NCBI GenBank assembly: GCA_003558415.1
Contig: PWLT01000295.1
Coordinates: forward strand, 1 to 6,103
Reading direction: 5' to 3'
DNA: 6,103 nt
DNA from: Hyphomicrobiales bacterium
Lineage (GTDB): Bacteria; Pseudomonadota; Alphaproteobacteria; Rhodobacterales; Rhodobacteraceae
The stretch's first letter is position 1. Each line of letters opens with the position of its first letter. Of the stretch, positions 1 to 6,027 are shown in pieces. Both the position numbers and the translations under genes were made by a program. The notes below the pieces were generated by a model. It saw nothing but the letters and a program-made list of their open reading frames with translations. It searched no databases and was not told where the DNA came from.

Positions 1-1101
1 GAAGGCACCGAAGTAGTAAGTATCTGCCAGGGTCAAACCTACAACTTCCACGGTACTGATCTGGACGAAACCGGAATTTACACCCAAATGTTGAGCACTG
101 CAGAAGGCTGCGACAGTTTGGTGACGCTCGATCTGACGATAGAACCCGCACTGGAAGAGACAATTGAAATAGAAATCTGCCAGGGATCTGAATTTGACTT
201 TAACGGACAGATTGTAGATGAGGAGGGCACGTATGTAGCCGAATTGACGAATGCCGAGGGTTGTGATTCAATTGTAACTCTAAACTTGACCGTCGCCCCA
301 GTCCTTGAAGGCACCGAAGTAGTCAGCATCTGCCAGGGTCAGACGTACAACTTCCACGGCACTGATCTGGACGAAACAGGAATTTACACCCAAATGCTGA
401 GCACTGCAGAAGGCTGCGACAGTTTGGTGACGCTCGACCTGACCATCGAACCTGCCCTTGAAGAGACAATAGAAGTGGAAATCTGCCAGGGATCTGAATT
501 TGACTTTAACGGACAGATTGTAGATGAGGAAGGCACGTATGTAGCGGAGCTCACCAATGCGGAGGGCTGCGATTCAATAGTCACACTGAACCTGACGGTA
601 GCCCCGGTCCTTGAAGGCAGTGAAGTAGTAAGCATTTGTCAGGGACAGACATACAACTTCCACGGTACGGAGCTGTACGAGAGCGGCTTTTACACGGAAA
701 TGTTGAGCACGGCAGAGGGCTGTGATAGTTTGGTGACGCTTGAACTAATTATAGAACCTGCATTGACAGATACCATTGATATAGAAATTTGTCAGGGTTC
801 TGAATTTGACTTTAACGGACAAATTGTAGATGAGGCAGGGACGTATGTAGCGGAGCTCACCAATGCGGAGGGCTGTGACTCGATAGTGACTTTGAATCTG
901 ACCATAGCTCCGGTCATTGAAGGCAGTGAAGTTGTCAGCATCTGTCAGGGTCAAACTTACAACTTCCACGGCACGGAACTGAACGAGAGCGGTTTTTATA
1001 CGGAAACGCTGAGCACTGCAGAGGGCTGTGATAGTTTGGTGACGCTTGAACTAATCGTAGAACCTGCATTGACAGATACCATTGATATAGAAATTTGTCA
1101 G
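1..1101 (+). repeat. 306-bp higher-order repeat (two-module A-B unit), about 3.5 copies
   Basis: Copies start at 1, 307, 613 and 919, exactly 306 bp apart. Each unit holds an A module (CQGQTYNFHGT type) and a B module (CQGSEFDFNGQ type). The fourth copy keeps the A half and the linker up to about 1101, then changes to a different module. Copies 1 and 2 differ at more than 30 bases but at only one residue (Ile/Val in the linker before the B module). This points to duplication of a 306-bp unit followed by nearly synonymous drift. Confidence 0.92.
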
Positions 1102-4100
1102 GGATATGAATTGGACTTCCACGGGCAAACTTTGACTGAATCAGGTACTTATGTAGCGGAAATTTTGACTCCCCAGGGTTGCGATTCCATAGTTACACTT
1201 AATTTGACTGTCAATCCGGCCATCCAAAGCAGTTACGAGGTGGAGATTTGCCAGGGCGGTGAATATAATTTCCATGGACAGATTCTCAGTGAACCCGGCA
1301 CTTATGTGGCAGAACTTACCACTTCTGATGGTTGCGATAGTATCGTAGTATTAGATTTAACTATTTTACCTGTAATCCAGGGGTATAAAAATGTTACAAT
1401 ATGCAACGGCCAGGAGTATGATTTTCACGGGACATCACTGTCCAATAGTGGGACTTATACCCATATGGTTCAAACTTCCGGAGGCTGCGATAGTTTGATC
1501 AATTTGCAATTAACTGTCTTGCCGGCTGCTCAGGAGCATATCACCAGAACCATCTGCCAGGGTCAAACATATGACTTTCATGGTCAAAATCTGGATGAGT
1601 CTGGTAATTATACAGCCGAATTAACTACATCGGAAGGCTGTGATAGTATAGTTCATCTGAATCTAATTGTTTACCCGGCTATTCAATCGCAAATAAGTGC
1701 CACTGTGTGTCAAGGACAGGCATATGATTTTAATGGCGAAGCTCTTTCTGAATCAGGCAGATATACGGCTGAGTTGACAACTCCTGAAGGCTGTGATAGC
1801 ATAGTTACGCTAAACCTGACCGTTTTACCAATAAAAGAAGGTACAAAGGAGGTTGAAATATGCTCGGGAGGAAGCTATGAGTACCATGGTCAGGTTTACA
1901 ATGGTGGTACCCATGTGGTTGAATTGACCACATCTGAGGGTTGCGATAGCCTGGTGCATCTGACTATTTTGGAATTGCCACCGATTGAGGAGTATTTTCA
2001 GGCTCATATTTGCGCGGGAGAGTCCTATCAATGGGAGGGCCAATCTCTTACTTCACAAGGAACCTACAACGTGCGGTTACAAACTGCACAGGGTTGTGAC
2101 AGCATTATAATTTTAGATCTATTTGTCCAGGATGACATCGAAACGGAAATTAATGTCGAAAGATGTACCGGGTCCGAATATTACTTCGATGGACAGTTTA
2201 TAACAGAGAGTGGCACCTACACTTGTGTTTTCGAGTCTCAAGCCGGCTGTGATAGTATCGTAACGCTTAATATTAATTTTACTCCTGTATTGACAAGTGA
2301 AAAATCAGTAACTATTTGCCAGGGTAAAACCTATTATTACAATGGTGTGCCATTAGAAGCCGAGGGCATCTATTCCTTCGATTTTGTTACCGCGGATGGT
2401 TGTGATAGCATCGTTGTGTTGACCCTCAATACCACCGATCCCCCTCAGCTTAACAAATCAGCTTTCATCTGCCAGGGACAATCCTACGATTTCTTCGGAA
2501 CCGAATTGTTTGAGTCGGGAACGTATTTTGGGGTTCAATCCAATCCGGGAGAATGCGATACCATCATTGCTCTCACTCTTATTATTATTCCGCCTGAAGA
2601 GACCTTTATTCAGAGAACCATTTGTGAGGGTAGTTTCTATGAATTTGACGGACAATTATTGACCGAACCAGGCTCATATTCTAAAGCAACGACCAATTCT
2701 GATGGGTGTGAAATAATAGTCAACCTCCATCTCACAGTACTTCCCGCTCCTACCAAAGTGATCAATGAGTCTATATGTCAGGGAGGTTCATTCTGGTACA
2801 ACGGCTTGAATTTGCATGAAGAAGGATCTTACGAATTTCTGTTGACAACACCGGAGGGTTGTGACAGCACGGTTATTTTAAACCTCACTGTTCTTCCACC
2901 GCCACAAGGTGGCGAAATCGGATATGTCTGTCCCGGTGGCACCTATAACTTCCACGGCCAAATTCTCTATGAACCGGGCAATTACTCGGCTACCATTTCA
3001 ACCCCATCAGGCTGTGATAGTATTGCTCACTTAGACCTCAGATTGACACCTATAATTCAAAATGAAATAACAGCTGAATTCTGCGAGAGTGGGACCTATG
3101 ATTTCAATGGTAACTTACTGACAGAACCCGGCATTTACATAGACACTTTCCAAACAGTTGGAGGTTGCGACAGTGTGGTAGTATTGACCCTGGTGTCCGC
3201 TCCTGAGATAACCAGGCATTTTGATGTGGAGATTTGTCAGGGCCAGTCCTATTATTTTGACGGTGAATGGTTGACCGAAGCCGGCACCTATACAGCGGAG
3301 TTTGTGACAAGTGAAGGCTGCGACAGTATTGTAACAATTGACCTTTCAATTCTGCCTCCTCTCGAAGGGTTTGAAAGTGTGGAGATTTGCCAGGGCCAGT
3401 CCTATTATTTTGATGGTGAGTGGCTGACCGAAGCCGGCACCTATACAGCAGAGTTTGTGACAAGTGAAGGCTGCGATAGTATTGTAACAATTGACCTTTC
3501 AATTCTGCCTCCTCTCGAAGGGTTTGAGAGTGTGGAGATTTGTCAGGGCCAGTCTTATTATTTTGACGGTGAGTGGCTGACCGAAGCCGGCACCTATACA
3601 GCGGAGTTTGTGACAACCGATGGCTGTGACAGCATTGCTACCCTCGAACTCTCTATTTCACCTCCACCTGAAGGACATGCAACTGCCGAAATTTGTGAGG
3701 GTGATACCTATGATTTTCATGGTCAATTGCTCACTGAGAGTGGTATTTATACAGCAGAAATTTCAGATGCGGAGGGTTGTGATTCTACGGTGATTTTGAA
3801 TCTGGTAGTTAATCCGCTTCCTGAAACCGAATTAACTTTCTCCATTTGTGAAGGCGATACGCTTTACTACAATGGAAATGCTTATTTCGAATCCGGCACT
3901 TTTCAGGAGGTCCTATCTTCCGATATTCACTGCGACACTCTGGTGACATTGAATGTGCTGGTCAATGAGAATTCCCAAACCTCCAAATTTGTAGAGATTT
4001 GCGACGGAGATTATTACGAATTTGCTGGTGAAACCATCTTCGAATCCGGAATTTATTTCGATACACTTACCAATTCGGCTGGTTGTGACAGCATAGTCTC

Positions 4101-5586
4101 TCTGGAATTATATGTCATTGAGATCGAATCTGAAACGATCGAGGTGGTAATCTGCGAAGAGGAAGAATTTGAATTCTACGGTACCATTTACGATGAGCCG
4201 GGAGTCTTTGAAGATACCATCCCCAACGGCTTGGGTTGTTACAAACCGGTGTTGCTTCAGATTACAGTTGTTGAAACATTCCATTCTGTCAATGAGGTAA
4301 CCATTTGTGCCGGTGAATCCTATTTCTGGAATGGAGAGTGGCTGAATGAATCGGGAACTTATGTACAAAATTACCAGGGTGTGGAAGGCTGCGACAGCAT
4401 TGTCCAGGTCGAATTGACTGTACTGCCTGAGCAGGTCGAAATTAATGAACTTACCATTTGCGAAGGCGAATCCATCGAATGGCAGGGTCAGGTACTCTCT
4501 GAATCCGGAATTTATATGGATACACTCGTTGGTTTGCATGGATGTGACAGCATATTGGTTTTAGATCTTAGTATTTATCCAATTAGTGGAACCCATCTGC
4601 AGGTAAATATATGCGAGGGTGATTCGATCTGGTTTAATGGTACTTATTTATCTGAATCGGGACATTTTGTAGATACGCTTACCGGGCACTTCGGTTGTGA
4701 CAGCATTGTTTCAATGGACCTGGTTGTGTATTCGGGCCATACTGATGTCCAATCGGCGACTATTTGTGAGGGCGAAACCTATGTATTTGAGGGAGTGGAA
4801 TACACTGAATCCGGTGTATATGAACACCATTTCAACACCACCAATGGATGTGATTCCATCGAGGTTTTGGAGCTAGTTGTAATGCCGATTACCAGGGATA
4901 CCATGGTTCAGGAAATTTGCGAAGGTGACTATTTTGAGTTTTACGATGAAATTTATTCGGAAACCGGTACCTATATTGAAGTTTTCGATGCTGAAGTGGG
5001 CTGTAATCACGAAGTCATACTGAAGTTGGAAGTCTATGAAAACAATATTATCGTGGATATCGGAGAGGACAGAACCATCAACCTCGGTGATGAAGTTGAA
5101 CTCAATGCATGGATCAATCAAACAGAGGAGTATATTGATTATTTCTACTGGAGCCCTCCGGATTATTTGGATTGCATGGATTGTAAACAGCCTGTAAGTG
5201 AGCCGATGGAGACGACCACTTATGTGTTTGAGGTAATGGGTGCCAATGGCTGTATGGTCAGGGATTCGATCACTATTGAAGTGGAAGAGATAATTAATGT
5301 TTACATCCCCAATGCTTTCTCTCCCAATAATGATGGAATCAACGAGATCATTTTAATCTACGCCGATAATAATGTCAGAGAAGTCGAGGAGTTCATGATT
5401 TTCGATAGATGGGGCAACAAAGTATTTGAAAAATACAATTTCCCACCCAATGATCCCTATTATGGATGGGATGGCAGATTCAACGGACAGCGTATGAAAC
5501 CGGCTGTGTTTTCATACTACGCAATAGTTGAACTGATCAATGGAAAAAAGGTGACACTCCAGGGTGATATTACTCTGATGAGGTGA
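1..5586 (+). CDS. Giant repetitive T9SS-secreted surface protein, 5'-truncated (type B sorting domain)
   Basis: The frame is open from the first base to TGA at 5584-5586, giving 1861 visible residues (roughly 200 kDa). The Met codon at 88 is not the start: it lies inside module 1, and homologous repeat sequence continues upstream to the window edge. Residues 8-1689 are 33 modules of about 51 residues, each with I-C-[QE]-G near the start, an aromatic-x-aromatic-x-G motif, G-x-Y/F near residue 20 and G-C-D-S near residue 30. Residues about 1683-1764 form an Ig/PKD-like domain, and 1767-1861 a type B T9SS C-terminal domain. Such proteins cross the inner membrane by Sec and the outer membrane by T9SS, and end up at the cell surface or outside. 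The paired cysteines suggest one disulfide per module. A role as adhesin, matrix or gliding-related filament is inference; no catalytic motif is visible. No PorP/SprF-type partner gene follows in the window. The signal peptide and N-terminus are missing. Confidence 0.93.
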   Translation, partial: EGTEVVSICQGQTYNFHGTDLDETGIYTQMLSTAEGCDSLVTLDLTIEPALEETIEIEICQGSEFDFNGQIVDEEGTYVAELTNAEGCDSIVTLNLTVAPVLEGTEVVSICQGQTYNFHGTDLDETGIYTQMLSTAEGCDSLVTLDLTIEPALEETIEVEICQGSEFDFNGQIVDEEGTYVAELTNAEGCDSIVTLNLTVAPVLEGSEVVSICQGQTYNFHGTELYESGFYTEMLSTAEGCDSLVTLELIIEPALTDTIDIEICQGSEFDFNGQIVDEAGTYVAELTNAEGCDSIVTLNLTIAPVIEGSEVVSICQGQTYNFHGTELNESGFYTETLSTAEGCDSLVTLELIVEPALTDTIDIEICQGYELDFHGQTLTESGTYVAEILTPQGCDSIVTLNLTVNPAIQSSYEVEICQGGEYNFHGQILSEPGTYVAELTTSDGCDSIVVLDLTILPVIQGYKNVTICNGQEYDFHGTSLSNSGTYTHMVQTSGGCDSLINLQLTVLPAAQEHITRTICQGQTYDFHGQNLDESGNYTAELTTSEGCDSIVHLNLIVYPAIQSQISATVCQGQAYDFNGEALSESGRYTAELTTPEGCDSIVTLNLTVLPIKEGTKEVEICSGGSYEYHGQVYNGGTHVVELTTSEGCDSLVHLTILELPPIEEYFQAHICAGESYQWEGQSLTSQGTYNVRLQTAQGCDSIIILDLFVQDDIETEINVERCTGSEYYFDGQFITESGTYTCVFESQAGCDSIVTLNINFTPVLTSEKSVTICQGKTYYYNGVPLEAEGIYSFDFVTADGCDSIVVLTLNTTDPPQLNKSAFICQGQSYDFFGTELFESGTYFGVQSNPGECDTIIALTLIIIPPEETFIQRTICEGSFYEFDGQLLTEPGSYSKATTNSDGCEIIVNLHLTVLPAPTKVINESICQGGSFWYNGLNLHEEGSYEFLLTTPEGCDSTVILNLTVLPPPQGGEIGYVCPGGTYNFHGQILYEPGNYSATISTPSGCDSIAHLDLRLTPIIQNEITAEFCESGTYDFNGNLLTEPGIYIDTFQTVGGCDSVVVLTLVSAPEITRHFDVEICQGQSYYFDGEWLTEAGTYTAEFVTSEGCDSIVTIDLSILPPLEGFESVEICQGQSYYFDGEWLTEAGTYTAEFVTSEGCDSIVTIDLSILPPLEGFESVEICQGQSYYFDGEWLTEAGTYTAEFVTTDGCDSIATLELSISPPPEGHATAEICEGDTYDFHGQLLTESGIYTAEISDAEGCDSTVILNLVVNPLPETELTFSICEGDTLYYNGNAYFESGTFQEVLSSDIHCDTLVTLNVLVNENSQTSKFVEICDGDYYEFAGETIFESGIYFDTLTNSAGCDSIVSLELYVIEIESETIEVVICEEEEFEFYGTIYDEPGVFEDTIPNGLGCYKPVLLQITVVETFHSVNEVTICAGESYFWNGEWLNESGTYVQNYQGVEGCDSIVQVELTVLPEQVEINELTICEGESIEWQGQVLSESGIYMDTLVGLHGCDSILVLDLSIYPISGTHLQVNICEGDSIWFNGTYLSESGHFVDTLTGHFGCDSIVSMDLVVYSGHTDVQSATICEGETYVFEGVEYTESGVYEHHFNTTNGCDSIEVLELVVMPITRDTMVQEICEGDYFEFYDEIYSETGTYIEVFDAEVGCNHEVILKLEVYENNIIVDIGEDRTINLGDEVELNAWINQTEEYIDYFYWSPPDYLDCMDCKQPVSEPMETTTYVFEVMGANGCMVRDSITIEVEEIINVYIPNAFSPNNDGINEIILIYADNNVREVEEFMIFDRWGNKVFEKYNFPPNDPYYGWDGRFNGQRMKPAVFSYYAIVELINGKKVTLQGDITLMR
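22..5067 (+). repeat. Array of 33 in-frame 153-bp (51-residue) modules
   Basis: Modules begin at 22, 175, 328, 481, 634, 787, 940, 1093, 1246, 1399, 1552, 1705, 1858, 2008, 2161, 2314, 2467, 2620, 2773, 2926, 3079, 3232, 3385, 3538, 3691, 3844, 3997, 4150, 4303, 4456, 4609, 4762 and 4915. All steps are 153 bp except 1858 to 2008, which is 150 bp because module 13 lacks one residue before its central Gly. Every module keeps both cysteines, at positions 2 and 30 (29 in module 13). Other near-constant positions are Gly 4, Gly 11, Gly 18, Tyr/Phe 20 and Gly 29, with alternating hydrophobics after the second Cys. That pattern fits a small beta-sandwich closed by one disulfide (inference). Degenerate modules are 18 (GCEI), 26 (HCDT), 28 (GCYK) and 33 (GCNH, and Asp for Gly 11). 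Confidence 0.95.
3226..3616 (+). repeat. Near-identical module triplet (2.5 copies of 153 bp)
   Basis: The units 3226-3378 and 3379-3531 encode identical protein and differ at about seven bases, all synonymous (for example TGT/TGC, GAC/GAT, TTG/CTG, GCG/GCA). The third copy, from 3532, follows the same sequence to about 3616 (the GTGACAA before the second Cys). It then switches to a different second half. The abrupt loss of similarity in mid-module suggests an unequal-crossover or gene-conversion boundary. It is the youngest amplification outside the 5' A-B array. Confidence 0.92.
5047..5292 (+). other. Ig/PKD-like domain between repeat array and sorting signal
   Basis: Residues about 1683-1764 start with VDIGEDRTINLGDEVEL and continue to a tyrosine-tryptophan-serine-proline motif, C-M-D-C (Cys 1725 and 1728), a T-T-T-Y-V motif and N-G-C (Cys 1751). 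In Bacteroidota secreted proteins a domain of this shape (WSP...CxxC...ETTTY...NGC) commonly sits directly before the type B sorting domain. It differs from the 51-residue modules in length and motif order. It probably acts as a folded spacer; no enzymatic role is apparent. The start overlaps the nominal end of module 33 because the boundary is not sharp. Confidence 0.75.
5299..5583 (+). other. T9SS type B C-terminal sorting domain (gliding motility-associated, CHU_C-like)
   Basis: The last 95 residues (1767-1861) begin VYIPNAFSPNNDGINE, then have a hydrophobic strand ending in FDRWGNKVFE, a YYGWDGRFNG motif, an A-V-F-S-Y-Y strand and a terminal G-D-I-T-L-M-R. These are the hallmark motifs, in the usual order, of the type B T9SS sorting signal. 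The length is normal for the family, and the domain ends at the stop codon as expected. It directs export through the outer membrane after Sec transport. Type B cargo such as SprB needs a PorP/SprF-family partner in the organisms studied. Confidence 0.95.
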
Positions 5587-5593
5587 TTTCCTC

Positions 5594-5610
5594 ATTGCCT
5601 CCATGGCAAT
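5594..5610 (+). terminator. Weak stem-loop just after the long gene, possible 3' end signal
   Basis: ATTGCC (5594-5599) and GGCAAT (5605-5610) are perfect inverted repeats around a 5-nt loop, starting 8 bases after the stop codon. The following sequence, TAATTTATTG, is AT-rich but not a proper T tract. The stem is short, so it may only protect the 3' end of the transcript or be a chance structure. No better + strand terminator was found downstream of this gene. Confidence 0.3.
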
Positions 5611-5650
5611 TAATTTATTGATTCCGAAAGCTGTGGTTTTTACAAAGTAT

Positions 5651-5766
5651 AAAGTTCGGAAAGTGGAAAGTATTAAGATTTAGGGACGCAATGCTTTGCG
5701 TCCACATCAAAGTTTGGAAAGTGGAAAACACAAAGATGTAGGGACGCAATGCTTTAGGTCCACATC
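5651..5766. repeat. Two adjacent 58-bp direct repeats
   Basis: Copy 1 is 5651-5708 and copy 2 is 5709-5766, with no gap. They differ at 8 of 58 positions. Each starts AAAGTT, carries GGAAAGTGGAAA, then TAGGGACGCAATGCTTT, and ends GTCCACATC. Further AAAGT words lie just upstream of copy 1. The unit resembles the small interspersed palindromic repeats found between genes in large environmental Bacteroidota genomes; that comparison is from memory and is not verified here. Confidence 0.88.
5684..5703. repeat. Perfect 8-bp palindromic hairpin inside repeat copy 1
   Basis: GGACGCAA (5684-5691) pairs with TTGCGTCC (5696-5703) around the loop TGCT. In copy 2 the equivalent site (5742-5761) has AGGTCC instead of GCGTCC, so only the outer four pairs remain. 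A third partial match, GCAATGCTTTG, stands alone at 5845-5855. No T tract follows, so it is not a standard terminator. Confidence 0.75.
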
Positions 5767-5827
5767 TGCAGACACACGGCCGTGCGTATTTGGTCCCAAA
5801 TAAACCAAAAATCCGGAACCGCAGATG
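5763..5827. repeat. Nested inverted repeats with possible larger fold
   Basis: CATCTGC (5763-5769) and GCAGATG (5821-5827) are perfect reverse complements 51 bp apart. Inside them lie the GC-rich palindrome at 5772-5787 and TTTGGT (5789-5794) with ACCAAA (5804-5809). The set could fold as a branched structure, or could mark the edges of a small mobile palindromic element. Short stems like these also arise by chance. Confidence 0.3.
5772..5787. repeat. GC-rich inverted repeat
   Basis: ACACACGG (5772-5779) is followed directly by CCGTGCGT (5780-5787). The halves are reverse complements with one mismatch, centred on GGCC. It may be a second member of the interspersed palindrome family next to the 58-bp repeats, but the purpose is unknown. 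Confidence 0.5.
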
Positions 5828-5952
5828 CCGGAATCCCCATATATGCAATGCTTTGTAGTTAGTCCCCCAAATCCAAATGTCGGGTTATGTATCGTGTTTT
5901 GCGCCGGACTGCTGCAACAGGTGCTTTGGGGATTATTTTCCTGTGGTGTACT

Positions 5953-5993
5953 AAAAAAAGAAACCCCTGAACTGCTTGCGCCCCAGAGGTTTC
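5953..5993 (-). terminator. Intrinsic terminator reading on the minus strand
   Basis: On the minus strand, GAAACCTCTG (5993-5984) pairs with CAGGGGTTTC (5969-5960) over 10 bp around a 14-nt loop, and is followed at once by seven T (5959-5953). One pair is G-U in the minus-strand RNA but would be a C-A mismatch in the plus-strand RNA. On the plus strand the structure is followed by CTGTTAT rather than a T tract. Direction is therefore clear. It lies 23 bp past the stop codon of the partial minus-strand frame, as expected for that gene's end. Confidence 0.85.
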
Positions 5994-6008
5994 CTGTTAT
6001 TGGACAGA

Positions 6009-6027
6009 AATGGGCATTAAACCCATT
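6009..6027 (-). repeat. Small hairpin over the minus-strand stop codon
   Basis: AATGGG (6009-6014) and CCCATT (6022-6027) are perfect reverse complements with a 7-nt loop that contains the predicted TAA stop (6017-6019, minus strand). It could be a chance inverted repeat, or a secondary structure at the end of the convergent gene just before the terminator. Confidence 0.35.

Larger units (their letters stand above)
5587..6016. other. Convergent intergenic region, no convincing gene
   Basis: About 430 bp separate the TGA of the long + strand gene from the minus-strand stop codon at 6017-6019. Short open frames exist here on both strands, but none shows a recognisable protein or a clear ribosome-binding site. 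The stretch is made of direct repeats, palindromes and a minus-strand terminator, each listed separately. No tRNA, rRNA or CRISPR pattern was seen. Confidence 0.7.

Noticed and set aside
88..90. ATG as the start codon of the long gene
   Set aside because: It lies inside module 1 at a site that is also Met in modules 3 and 5, and the same frame runs open with repeat sequence to base 1.
78..635. Pair of near-identical 83-residue minus-strand frames (78-329 and 384-635)
   Set aside because: They are 306 bp apart, exactly the higher-order repeat spacing, so they are shadows of the + strand modules.
3104..3616. Minus-strand open frame of 170 residues with internal repeats
   Set aside because: It is the mirror of the repeated modules 22-24 in another frame. 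Its repeats follow from the + strand repeats, and its composition is not protein-like.
4108..4539. Minus-strand open frame of 143 residues
   Set aside because: It lies fully inside the strongly supported + strand gene, has no recognisable motif, and covers modules 27-30, where the + strand pattern is intact.
22..5067. Regular spaced repeats as a CRISPR array
   Set aside because: The repeats are 153 bp, in frame, contiguous without spacers, and encode conserved protein modules.
5615..5848. Minus-strand open frame of 77 residues across the intergenic repeats
   Set aside because: It runs through the 58-bp repeats and palindromes, lies beyond the terminator of the minus-strand gene, and reads as low-complexity translation of repeats.
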